DNA from: Pycnococcus provasolii
Lineage: Eukaryota; Chlorophyta; Pseudoscourfieldiophyceae; Pseudoscourfieldiales; Pycnococcaceae
Reading direction: 5' to 3'
Assembly: GCA_938743325.2 (NCBI GenBank)
Contig: OW568894.1
Span: forward strand, 124,001 to 188,000
Length of the DNA: 64,000 bases
Shown: piece after piece, positions 56,175-64,000 of the stretch
Numbering within the stretch: position 1 is the first letter of the stretch
Layout of the letters: the number at the start of each line of letters is the position of its first letter
Position numbers and translations under genes: made by a program
The notes under the pieces: generated by a model
Told to the model about the DNA's origin: nothing
The model's input: only the letters and a program-made list of their open reading frames with translations
Databases searched by the model: none

Positions 56175-58376
56175 TCACTCGAGTCCGAAGAAGGCGCGCG
56201 TCTTCTGCTCCGTCTTGCGCGCCTGAATGCCGCCGCTCTTCCGGCCCGCGAACGCCGACGCGGGGGCAGCCTTCGCGAAACGACCAGCCTCACGACGCGC
56301 CGCGTGGAACGCCGCGGACTCCGGATCAGAGCTCATCACGCGCTCAGCCATCACGCGCTCGAACTCCTCCGCGGCATCCTCCTCCTTAGCAGCCTTATCG
56401 AGAAGCGCCGTGTACCAAGCCTCAAACGCGTCGACGAGCGCGGTGCGCGCCTGCTGCACCGTTTCGTCCGCAGCCATCGAAGACGTCTTCGCCAGCTTGA
56501 ACGTGTCGAACGACGACCGGTACTCAGCCTTGGCAGCCTTCAGCTGCTTGTGAGCCTCTAGCCGGTCCGCCTCCATTCGTGTGCCCTCCTCGATCTTTCC
56601 CACGGAGTTGCTCAGCGTGTCAATCTTAATCTTGAGTGCGTTGAGCTCTCGGCCTAGGTCAGCTGCTGACTTCTTAGCCTCGCGCGCCGAGGCTATGCTC
56701 AGGCGCAGCGACTCAGCCAGAGCGGCACCCTCCGACTTCTTGTACACCTCGTACGCGTCTCGGCGATCGGTGCCTGATCCCATCATGCCACCGCCAGCCG
56801 CAGCGCCGCCGAGCAAGCTGCTCATGCGGCTCTGCTCGTTCTCAAGCACGGGAGCGGGCGCAGCGGCCGCCTCACCTCGCGCTGCAGCCTCCTCAGCCTC
56901 TGTCGGACGCGCGGATGCTGGAGCCTCGCCTCCAACGGACATGCCCGCGCCACCCTCGGCATCACCGACGAGAGCCTCACCTCCCTCCGCAGCCACGTCG
57001 CCGCCAAGCGCGCCGGAGTCCGTACCTGCGGTTTCCAGGCGCTTGTCGCCCACCGCTACCGAACCACCCTCGCCGAGCGTCGCCTTCAGCTGCAGATATT
57101 TGTACTTGAATGCCTTGAAAGTCTCCTTTACGTGCTTGACGCCAACAATCTCGAGCATGTCGACGTCGTCCGCCGTGTCCTCGCTGTCGAGGAAGCGCTG
57201 CACGTTCTCGCCAATCTGCATGCGCGTCATCTCGGAGATGTCGTAGTCCACGCGTCCACGGCCGGCGAAGGCGTCGCGCATCGCGAGCTCCTGCTTCAGC
57301 TCCGTGAGCTGCCTCAGGTAGCGGCGTGCAAGAAGCGCGGGATCGTCCTTCTCGTTCACGACGGGGTTCGTCGTCAGCAGCTTGACGCGGCTCGCAAAGC
57401 GAAGCGTGGAGACCGTCTCCTCCGCGTGCGCCGACTCGGGCCAAACACATGCAATCATTGACGTCTTGCAGTTTCCACCGATGGCATCCTTGAGCACACA
57501 AGTCAGCTGCGAGTTGCGGTACGGGATGTGGCCGGGCGTCTTCTTCGTGATGGCGTTCACAGCCTGCTCGAGGAACGTGAGACTCTTGTTAATGTACGAC
57601 GCCTCAATCAGCGTCTGGCCGCTGACGTCCGTCTTCTTCGTGCGCTCTGAACCGGCAAGGTCGACAAGGTTAATCTTGCTCTGAATCACGCGCTCGTCGG
57701 CGTCGCCGCCCTGCCTCGTCTCGAGGTACAGTGTGAATATGCAGTGGCTGCGGCTACTCTGGTCGTTCAGCGTGTGCCTGGCGGTACTCCTTGCCGCCTC
57801 CCCGGAGAAGAACATCGCGAGTGCTTCCTCCTCGCTGGCGACAACGCGCTTCGTCAGGCCGCGAATTTTTGTCACGCCGTTCTCCTCGACGACGGCGAGG
57901 GGCGCGGGTGAGCCCGGCGAGTCAGTGAAGAGGTCGTAGAGCTCCTCGTTGTAGATTTCGAGGAAGCTGCACCGCACGGTGACCTCGCGGTCGACTCTCA
58001 TGTCGATTTCGCGGAAGATGTGGTGCGCCGTTCGCGGGATGATGCCTCGCTGTACGTACGACGAGTTCTCGCCGCTAATCGTGAACGTCTTCCCCGAGCC
58101 CGTTTGACCGTACGCGAAAATCGTTCCGTTGACACCCTCGACGACGGACTCGACGACGTCAAGTGCCGCTGCGTTGAACACCTCCTCCTGCGAGGCGTCC
58201 TGCAGGATGGAGTCGAACTTGAACGTCATGGAATCCTGCTGGTTGTTGACGAGTCCCTTGTCGCTCTTGTGCATCATGGCGAGAACCGTCTTGTGGTCCG
58301 CCTGTACCCGGAACGCGTCAGACGCGCCTCCGACGGGACGGTTGCGCAGGAACACGCGCACGGCAGAGCGAGGCAT
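56175..58376 (-). CDS. KIF9: Kinesin-9 (KIF9/KLP1-like) motor
   Basis: The 733-residue protein has the motor at its very N-terminus (VRVFLRNRPV). The P-loop is FAYGQTGSGKTF (about 89), with NDQSSRSH (switch I) and INLVDLAGSER (switch II, about 237). After the motor and neck comes the kinesin-9 signature region: YLRQLTELKQELAMRDAFAG, then DISEMTRMQIGENVQRFL and VKETFKAFKYKYLQL, parallel to human KIF9. Kinesin-9 works in the ciliary axoneme; Chlamydomonas KLP1 lies on the central pair. A Gly/Ala/Glu-rich linker (440-500) precedes a C-terminal coiled coil with an AYEVYKKSEGAALAESLRLS segment. No TGTAA lies near the stop. Confidence 0.9.
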   Translation of the reverse strand: MPRSAVRVFLRNRPVGGASDAFRVQADHKTVLAMMHKSDKGLVNNQQDSMTFKFDSILQDASQEEVFNAAALDVVESVVEGVNGTIFAYGQTGSGKTFTISGENSSYVQRGIIPRTAHHIFREIDMRVDREVTVRCSFLEIYNEELYDLFTDSPGSPAPLAVVEENGVTKIRGLTKRVVASEEEALAMFFSGEAARSTARHTLNDQSSRSHCIFTLYLETRQGGDADERVIQSKINLVDLAGSERTKKTDVSGQTLIEASYINKSLTFLEQAVNAITKKTPGHIPYRNSQLTCVLKDAIGGNCKTSMIACVWPESAHAEETVSTLRFASRVKLLTTNPVVNEKDDPALLARRYLRQLTELKQELAMRDAFAGRGRVDYDISEMTRMQIGENVQRFLDSEDTADDVDMLEIVGVKHVKETFKAFKYKYLQLKATLGEGGSVAVGDKRLETAGTDSGALGGDVAAEGGEALVGDAEGGAGMSVGGEAPASARPTEAEEAAARGEAAAAPAPVLENEQSRMSSLLGGAAAGGGMMGSGTDRRDAYEVYKKSEGAALAESLRLSIASAREAKKSAADLGRELNALKIKIDTLSNSVGKIEEGTRMEADRLEAHKQLKAAKAEYRSSFDTFKLAKTSSMAADETVQQARTALVDAFEAWYTALLDKAAKEEDAAEEFERVMAERVMSSDPESAAFHAARREAGRFAKAAPASAFAGRKSGGIQARKTEQKTRAFFGLE

Positions 58377-59261
58377 ACTAAGTATACTTTACTACTAAGA
58401 AGTAACTTCTAAAGTAAGTTGCAAACGTGAAACGAACTTCACAGACAACGCGAGGAGACCGCAATGGACAGCAATGGAGCCTTAAGGGAGTGACCGACCG
58501 ACCGACTTACAACGCCCTTAAGTCAGGGCGGGTTGTGAAGTTCTTTCTGCTCAAGAAGTCGGCGACCGGTAAGTCAGGGGTTCTACTTATTACGCGGGTG
58601 TGAAGTTTCCCCTCGATCGAGAGAGAGAACTGAACTCAACTCAACTGGCCCTTTCTGAGGCTGCGAGAACTGGGACGCCTCATCATGGGAAAAGACATAT
58701 GTATAACCTTAAGGCTTATTATAGCATTGAACCCGACATTTGGAATCAATGACCAGTCTCCCTTCCCCCGGGGGCCTCCTGGTCATCCCACCCATGTAGG
58801 ACTCTCCAACCTTGTATGAGGTTTGGTGGGGAATGGGGAGGGACACCAATGATGCAACACCATGGGACCTGTTTGTGGCCTGTTGGGCTTGCAAACTTCC
58901 CGTTGACGTTGGGTGGTGACAGGCATCGGCCTATTATCCCACCGATCGCTATCGTACCCGGTAGTGTTTGCCAAAGAGACTGTTACACTGGTTTTACCTG
59001 GAGTAGTGTGCGTCCGTTTGTTTAACCGGGACACAGGGGGATCCCCTGGGAGTCAGCCCGGGGCGAGGGCGGAGACGCGTGCTGCGCGTGCTTCCGCCAG
59101 GCCTCACGAATGAAGGAAACGGGACAGCCTTCGGCAACAACGTCGCAGGATACGGGTGGTAATCCGATTCAACGTACGCACAACAACCCGTTCTTTTCGC
59201 CGAGGGATCGGCTTTAAGTGTGAGCTTTTTTATTCTGCATTATAGTTACACATATTCAACT
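58377..59261. other. Intergenic upstream of kinesin-9
   Basis: The 885 bp region includes short CGAC and CAACT repeats (GACCGACCGACCGAC near 58490; ACTGAACTCAACTCAACTGG near 58630) and a perfect GGGGATCCCC palindrome (59037-59046). Only one small plus-strand frame, described separately, looks like possible coding sequence. Confidence 0.5.
59110..59217 (+). CDS. Possible 35-codon small open frame
   Basis: ATG to TAA encodes 35 residues beginning MKETGQPSATTSQDTGG and ending NNPFFSPRDRL. The composition is not repetitive and the NPFF-SPRD end looks peptide-like. It lies antisense to the reading direction of both neighbours, 45 bp before the GT61-like stop. There is no homology I can name, and chance is likely. 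Confidence 0.15.
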   Translation: MKETGQPSATTSQDTGGNPIQRTHNNPFFSPRDRL

Positions 59262-62200
59262 TCATCGTCGAAGGTAGGACCTCTCCTGCAGGTCCGTCGC
59301 GCCGGGCGTCGCGTCGCCCACGCCCATGCCTACAAGATCCATGCTCAGCCTTACGACTGAGAAGACCCACTCGCGCTCCATGGTGCTGCGACTCTTCTCC
59401 GAAGAGTAACGGAATGGCGTCGACTCGTCGTCCGGAGCAGAGATATCAGACCTGTCTTCGCCGCCATCGGATGCAGGTGTGGAAGCGCTACCACTGTCAT
59501 CCTCTATGCTCGTGTCCACACCCTCAGATGTATCAACTTCCTCGACATCCAAAGAGCTTGACTCTTCGTCTGCCGCCTCGAATGTGAGTTCGCTGTCCTG
59601 CTGGTCATTGTTCTCCGACTCGCCGTCAGCGTCAGCGTCAGCGTCAGCGTCAACTTCCTTCCCATCCGCATCGTGAGAAGAAGGCGAAGATGATGCCCCA
59701 AAGTCGCGCTCCATCAACTCGGCATTCGCGCGGCGCTTACGAGCGCTCTGCATTCTTCTCCGACGTTCGACAGAAGCGTCTTCTTCGTTTTCCTCTCTTT
59801 CATTGTCCAAATTGCCATCAATGTCTGGTAACGCCGATTCTTCCTTCACGTCGTTGTCCTCCTCGTCTGTGGCGTCGGGAGAATCCACATCGACTTCATC
59901 AATCGGGTCTGTTGCGTCATCCTCCGCTTCAGAAGAAGCGGCGATGGCATTGTCTTCCGTGCGCGTCGATTTGCTAGAAGCCGTGTCGTCGTCAACCTCG
60001 CTTTGCGACGTGCCACCGTGAGAGCTGCCGAGAATTTTTCCCACCAGATTTTTCTCACTCTTTTGCTTGTTTCGGTCGTGCGGATTCGAGGCCCACCCGC
60101 CGCTATGCTTAGACTTGCTCGCACTTTGCAGCACCTTAAGAGCATCCTCGAGAGGTGGTGGATTCCACTCGATGTATCGCAGTCCACCACGGCGCGGTAT
60201 GATCGCGCGTTGCACATCTCGACGCCGTTTACGACGTTTCATGCTTGAACGACTGATGCCCCCGCCGAGAGAAGCGGCGCCCATCGGTGGTCCAACCGCT
60301 ACAACCACAGCGCCGTCGGGAAGGAATGGGGCAAGTGTTCCGACGGCAGAACCTGTTGATGCGATGAGTACGTCAATCTTGCCCGCCATCTGCATCGCAG
60401 TCTCTAGTCCAAAGTCCGCCGAATCTACTTCGTCGACCTCGATCATTCGGCCATTCTTCTGCTCCGCTGCAATCGCGTCACGAAATGCTGAAATGCTTGG
60501 AAGGATTGACGCATCGTGGCTTGCAAGTACAACACGAATCGTGTCGTCCACGCAATCTTCATCAAGCAACGATCTGCGCCTTCGACGTTCGCCATCCTGA
60601 GATGATGCTGGTTCCACTTTTGAGTCTTCTGCGTCGTCGTCGTCAAAATCAGCACCTGAGTCAGCGTTAGACTCGGAGGTGTTGTCAGTTCCATTATTAT
60701 CACCCGAGTCCGATTCACCATCGGCTGCGTGGCGCTTCTTGCGCTCCTCCTCTTCGTCACGCGCTCGCTTTAGGGCGTCACACCGCGGGAGCGTCACGCC
60801 ACGTGGAACACCATAGTGTGCTTCCAGGGCTGCGAGAGCTTTTGTGAGCGGCGCAAGGGGAGGGCTTGGCTCCAGGCAAACGACTGCACGAGGGCACTTT
60901 ACGCGCCAGTTCAGGTCGTGATTCTCGTACCTTCGAACGAATGTGCAGAGATCCGCAAGGCCCATAAGGCCCTTGTCACGCAGGCGCAGAGCGCCACGCC
61001 CCCATCCCTCAGCACCATACGGAACATCCGTCCCAATGATGGCGTCCTCAAGGCGCACACGCTTCGGCAGCTCCGACATGGCTATTGGAGGTTTCAGTGC
61101 GAAAGGCGCGAGGATCGACTTCGCATGTGCAAGGACGTCATCGGGAAAGGCGGAGCTCGCTCCAGAACCATGCTTGCTAGGCTTCTCGAGAGCATTGCCC
61201 GCGCCACCCCCACCCGCGTGCATGAGGACAAATCGTGATGGCAGGTCGGGCAGATCAAGCTCTGACTCATCGCCAGAATTGTCTTCATGGGCGGTTAAGT
61301 TGAGCCTTCTCTTTTCGCGTTCCGGCGTCTCCATTGAGCTCAGGTATGGCATCACTACGTCATGCAGCAGCTGGAGCGGATCGAGCGGGTTGCGCACGGC
61401 GCTGGGGAGCCAAATGAGGTGCGCATTGGCCATTTTTGTGGCAAAGATCCACCCAAGACCCGTCTTTTTCGGAAGGTCCTCCGCAGTCGTCGCGCGCATC
61501 GCACGGCTGCCTCCACCTCTCAACCATCCAGGCGGTCGGCTAAGTATCACCTCCCTGCCCTCCTTCGCGCAGCTGAGGAGGCACGGCAGGACGGTCTTCG
61601 CGCTACCAGGCTTGGTGCCTGTTATGCCCTGCTTGGCGTCAGACTCGGCGATAGCAATGGCAATGGCGCGTTCTCCCGTCTGCGGAGCATCCGGCGGCGA
61701 GCACTCAACAGTCGTCGTTGGCCCGTTGACGTAGATTCGATGGCCGCACTTGCTCGCACTTGCACGCTCGTTGCGCGGTCCCCAGTCAGGCAGCGTGCCG
61801 CTGAAGAGGCACACGTCGCGCCAGCGTCGCTTCTCCACCTCCTCATGCGGGGTGAGCAGTATTTGCGGTTTCTTCTTTGGCTGACTTGCAAGCGCCGTCG
61901 CGAGCGCGTCCGTGTCCTCGAGAACGCTGGCGTCACCGAGGTCAACGGACATGGCAGCGTCGCGGCTTCGGACATAGTCGCGCAGCGTCGAGTCGGTGGC
62001 CAGATAGAAGGCGTATCCCGTCGCAGAGCCGCACGCCGCGAACGCGCCGAGGTGTGCTGTGGCTGCTCTCCGCACGCTCTCCTTCGACGGCAAGCCTCCA
62101 CGGCAGTTGCGCCGGCCTTCCGGTAGCGTTTCCCACTTGTGCTTGATTATGCGGTACGTCGACCTCGTTCCGTGTCCCGCCTTCTCCACCTTCAGGAACG

Positions 62201-62441
62201 TCGAGAGGCCAAGTGTCGCCGCCTTTGCCTTACTCTGCGTGCATAGCACGTGTTTCTCGAGCAGTTCGTTCACCGCCTGTGCGAGTCCGTCTTGTGTCGA
62301 CGATCCTCCCACGCCACCGTGCAGTACCGCGTGTTGTTTCAGGAGGACGTATGGCACAGACAGCGACGTGAAGAGCACAGCGAGCGCGAGAAAGCACGGC
62401 GGCGACCACCCAGATACACGAAGTTGGCGCACGAACGACAT
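59262..62441 (-). CDS. GT61-like (DUF563) type II Golgi protein with acidic inserts
   Basis: The 1,059-residue product has a signal-anchor at about 10-32 (GWSPPCFLALAVLFTSLSVP). The lumenal part has scattered ordered blocks: WRDVCLFSGTLPDWG, AHLIWLPSAVRNPLDPLQLLHDVVMPYL, then RVVLASHDASILPSISAFRDAI. Finally it has the glycosyltransferase-61 hallmark-like MAGKIDVLIASTGSAVGTLA with FLPDGAVVVAVGPPMG, where GT61 enzymes read ADILVGVHGAGLTN...FLPPGA. The usual His-Gly-Ala is Ser-Thr-Gly-Ser here, so activity is uncertain. Acidic Ser/Asp/Glu stretches fill about 600-660 and 830-1000. The first ATG is used. TGTAA lies 11 nt after the stop (59250-59246). It is divergent from a nucleotide-sugar transporter, consistent with a Golgi role. 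Confidence 0.6.
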   Translation of the reverse strand: MSFVRQLRVSGWSPPCFLALAVLFTSLSVPYVLLKQHAVLHGGVGGSSTQDGLAQAVNELLEKHVLCTQSKAKAATLGLSTFLKVEKAGHGTRSTYRIIKHKWETLPEGRRNCRGGLPSKESVRRAATAHLGAFAACGSATGYAFYLATDSTLRDYVRSRDAAMSVDLGDASVLEDTDALATALASQPKKKPQILLTPHEEVEKRRWRDVCLFSGTLPDWGPRNERASASKCGHRIYVNGPTTTVECSPPDAPQTGERAIAIAIAESDAKQGITGTKPGSAKTVLPCLLSCAKEGREVILSRPPGWLRGGGSRAMRATTAEDLPKKTGLGWIFATKMANAHLIWLPSAVRNPLDPLQLLHDVVMPYLSSMETPEREKRRLNLTAHEDNSGDESELDLPDLPSRFVLMHAGGGGAGNALEKPSKHGSGASSAFPDDVLAHAKSILAPFALKPPIAMSELPKRVRLEDAIIGTDVPYGAEGWGRGALRLRDKGLMGLADLCTFVRRYENHDLNWRVKCPRAVVCLEPSPPLAPLTKALAALEAHYGVPRGVTLPRCDALKRARDEEEERKKRHAADGESDSGDNNGTDNTSESNADSGADFDDDDAEDSKVEPASSQDGERRRRRSLLDEDCVDDTIRVVLASHDASILPSISAFRDAIAAEQKNGRMIEVDEVDSADFGLETAMQMAGKIDVLIASTGSAVGTLAPFLPDGAVVVAVGPPMGAASLGGGISRSSMKRRKRRRDVQRAIIPRRGGLRYIEWNPPPLEDALKVLQSASKSKHSGGWASNPHDRNKQKSEKNLVGKILGSSHGGTSQSEVDDDTASSKSTRTEDNAIAASSEAEDDATDPIDEVDVDSPDATDEEDNDVKEESALPDIDGNLDNEREENEEDASVERRRRMQSARKRRANAELMERDFGASSSPSSHDADGKEVDADADADADGESENNDQQDSELTFEAADEESSSLDVEEVDTSEGVDTSIEDDSGSASTPASDGGEDRSDISAPDDESTPFRYSSEKSRSTMEREWVFSVVRLSMDLVGMGVGDATPGATDLQERSYLRR

Positions 62442-62540
62442 CGCAGGTTTCCGCGTTGGACGTGGATGTGGATGTGGATCTGCACAATAAAATGAGCACA
62501 AGCGGGCCCTGGAGGGAGGGAGGGGTTCGACGACCGGGTT

Positions 62541-62593
62541 TCCCTAACCCTAACCCTAACCCTAGCCCTAACCCTAACTCTTACAACCCTAAT
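62541..62593 (-). promoter_or_regulatory. Telomere-like patch (CCCTAA)n upstream of the transporter
   Basis: About seven CCCTAA units with one CCCTAG, then TCTTACAACCCTAATCC. It lies between divergent ATGs at 62441 and 62663. If the alternative ATG at 62492 were used, the array would be translated as alternating Pro and Asn. Confidence 0.75.
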
Positions 62594-62662
62594 CCGACTT
62601 CCCTCGGCAGTTCGTCACCCACCTCGGAGAACCTCGGCTCTCCTCCTCGGACCTCGAATCGT

Positions 62663-63733
62663 ATGGCGTCCATGAACATGGCCATGAAGAAGGCAGCGAA
62701 CCACAACTACTCCACGGGGTCCCGTCCTTCTTCAAGCGTGTCATATCCATATAGCTTCGGTTTAACATTTGTGTTTGTCATTTTAATTGTGGCGCAAAGC
62801 TTGGCCACGGAACGGTCGTTGAAATCTTCCCATCTTGCGTACTCTCCCTGGCACGCTATTTGTTTATCAGAAGTGATGAAACTTACCGTCAATCTGATAT
62901 ACGCCTCATTTCTGTTAGTGCGAGCCCGAGGGTCCAATGTGCTGGTTGCCGACAAACATGTGCTTGCACAACTTCTAATCAGATACATTCTACCGGCGCT
63001 CGGATACACCGCGGCCAACGCGCTCGGACTCTTCGCGGTGGATGCCGCAGGGGCGACCGGTGCGCTCGTCGCGGGACAGATGAGGTTGCCAACGACAGCG
63101 GCCATCTGGCAAGTTGTCATGGGAAAACGAATGTCGATGGCACACTGGACGTGCATCGTCGGAACGGTGACGTGCTGCATCTCGTACGAACTTCTCCGGC
63201 GTCTTGCGCCTGGCAGCAAGGCGAACAACCACCTCTGGCGACTCTACGTGCCTACCCTGCTTGGAAGCGTCGCTAGTGCGATTGCAGGAGCATCCAACGA
63301 ACGACTACTGAAACGCTTCAGCAGCGGCAAGCGCGCGCACAGCAGCATACACAACGCTTGCCTGTGCGCAAACGCTGCTCTCGCGGCACTGGCCATGTCG
63401 CACTTTGCGGAGCCTGCGCCGGACGTACGGTGGAATGCACTACTCGAACCGCCAACCGCGCTTGCGGTGGCTCTTCACGCCGCCGTGGGAATTTGCGTGT
63501 CTGTGATCCTGAAGGACCTCTCGCTACCTCACAAGGCGATAGCCGGAACGCTCGCCGCACCCACTTCCGTCGCGTTTGGGTATGTCGTCTTTGGCAAGCC
63601 GTTCCCCGACGCGCCGCGCGCTGCTGCGCTGCTCGGCGTTGCGATATGCTCGTGCACATTCCACGCGCTGCCCATGCCGACGGATGACAGGTCGGCGCCG
63701 CGCAACGCTGAGGACGAGAAGAAGTTGAGATGA
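62663..63733 (+). CDS. Nucleotide-sugar transporter (SLC35A-like)
   Basis: The 356-residue product (from MASMNMAM) has about ten hydrophobic spans and the family's order of conserved blocks: LTFVFVILIVAQSLATERSL, AICLSEVMKLTVNLIYASFL with the conserved SE-xKL, YILPALGYTAANALGLFAVD, and ATGALVAGQMRLPTTAAIWQ, equivalent to the QLKIxTTAxF motif of UDP-galactose and CMP-sialic acid transporters. The second half has LLGSVASAIAGASNERLLKR and VILKDLSLPHKAIAGTLAAP. It should move a nucleotide sugar into the Golgi in exchange for the nucleoside monophosphate. An ATG at 62492 (good A at -3) would add 57 residues, including (PN)n from the telomere-like array. TGTAA lies 29 nt after the stop. Confidence 0.85.
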   Translation: MASMNMAMKKAANHNYSTGSRPSSSVSYPYSFGLTFVFVILIVAQSLATERSLKSSHLAYSPWHAICLSEVMKLTVNLIYASFLLVRARGSNVLVADKHVLAQLLIRYILPALGYTAANALGLFAVDAAGATGALVAGQMRLPTTAAIWQVVMGKRMSMAHWTCIVGTVTCCISYELLRRLAPGSKANNHLWRLYVPTLLGSVASAIAGASNERLLKRFSSGKRAHSSIHNACLCANAALAALAMSHFAEPAPDVRWNALLEPPTALAVALHAAVGICVSVILKDLSLPHKAIAGTLAAPTSVAFGYVVFGKPFPDAPRAAALLGVAICSCTFHALPMPTDDRSAPRNAEDEKKLR

Positions 63734-63898
63734 ATGAAATGATTCGTTTGTGCTACATACATTGTAACTTTGATTCCAGCCGTGTAAACATAAATGCCGA
63801 ATCTGCTACAACATCGCGGCGAGTGTGTTTATGCGTCTCTCGTATCCTGCAGCCGTTGTAGCAAAGGAGATGGAGAAAAGGTAAAGTCAAGAATGACG

Positions 63899-63903
63899 TT
63901 ACA
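63899..63903 (-). terminator. TGTAA poly(A) signal of the right-edge gene
   Basis: TGTAA on the minus strand, preceding a run of T (AAAAAAAAA on the plus strand reads as T upstream of it). It supports the partial reading frame ending at 63936. Confidence 0.4.
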
Positions 63904-63935
63904 AAAAAAAGGATTAAATCACACGCAGGAGCAAC

Positions 63936-64000
63936 TCAATTCACCTGCTCGCTGTCGCTGCTGTCATCGTCGCCGTCGTGAGCCATGAGCCCCTCGATAC
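63936..64000 (-). CDS. C-terminus of an unidentified gene entering from the right edge
   Basis: Read on the minus strand, the last 20 codons are IEGLMAHDGDDDSSDSEQVN and then TGA. The acidic Asp/Ser tail is protein-like, and a TGTAA signal lies 33 nt after the stop (63903-63899), as in other genes of the window. The rest is outside, so no family can be given. Confidence 0.4.
   Translation of the reverse strand, partial: IEGLMAHDGDDDSSDSEQVN

Noticed and set aside
1-64000. Introns, transposons, virus-like elements, tRNA or rRNA genes
   Set aside because: No gene needed a splice to restore its domains, and I found no transposase, reverse transcriptase, capsid or polymerase-like frame, no long terminal repeats, and no cloverleaf I could support by eye. 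Small RNA genes could be missed without a dedicated search.

Overview
The window looks like nuclear DNA of a compact, intron-poor, ciliated unicellular eukaryote. About 28 protein genes lie almost end to end, all readable as single exons with the standard code; one is 3,509 codons long. A ciliated cell is indicated by IFT88, CFAP57, a kinesin-9, a KIF27-like kinesin-4 and a PPP1R42-like leucine-rich repeat protein. A green alga (prasinophyte-like) is my best guess. The pentamer TGTAA, the established poly(A) signal of chlorophyte algae, lies within about 40 nt of the stop codon, or overlaps it, in 16 of 28 gene ends. Telo-box-like AAACCCTAA motifs of the plant type sit near several start codons. 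I see no gene that proves a plastid, so the lineage is an inference.

Layout. 1-14.7 kb alternates strictly between divergent and convergent pairs: IFT88 (partial), a tepsin/MTV1-like protein, a UBE2G1/UBC7 ubiquitin-conjugating enzyme, a small TPR protein, a SNAPC1-like AT-hook protein, an ecdysteroid-kinase-like phosphotransferase, ORC2, COX11, an Asn-repeat protein and an acyltransferase-3 membrane protein. 15.3-25.9 kb is one giant gene of unknown function. 25.9-36.0 kb carries an FkbM methyltransferase, a seven-unit RCC1-like propeller, a sulfotransferase, a filamin-RRM-RS protein, an IBA57-like folate-binding protein, an organellar-type tyrosyl-tRNA synthetase, a small membrane protein and 6-phosphogluconolactonase. 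36.9-52.9 kb holds the kinesin-4, a secreted glutaminase-A-family protein, an unknown polytopic membrane protein, CFAP57 and PPP1R42. 53.0-63.7 kb holds KNL2/M18BP1, kinesin-9, a GT61-like Golgi protein and a nucleotide-sugar transporter. The C-terminus of one more gene enters at the right edge.

Functional themes are cilium assembly and motility, chromosome maintenance (ORC2, KNL2), small RNA transcription (SNAPC1-like), mitochondrial biogenesis (COX11, IBA57-like, probably TyrRS), and Golgi glycan modification (sulfotransferase, GT61-like, nucleotide-sugar transporter, FkbM). Neighbours do not form operons; pairs share promoters or terminators.

The non-coding DNA is more unusual than the gene list. 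Short TTAGGG/AAACCCTAA arrays recur about 45-130 bp upstream of the start codons of five plus-strand genes. A GGGGATCC-centred repeat family is clustered at 3.85-4.17 kb and recurs as hairpins elsewhere. Stop codons of three genes are embedded in the TGTAA signal. No tRNA, rRNA, CRISPR array, transposon or virus-like element was recognised.
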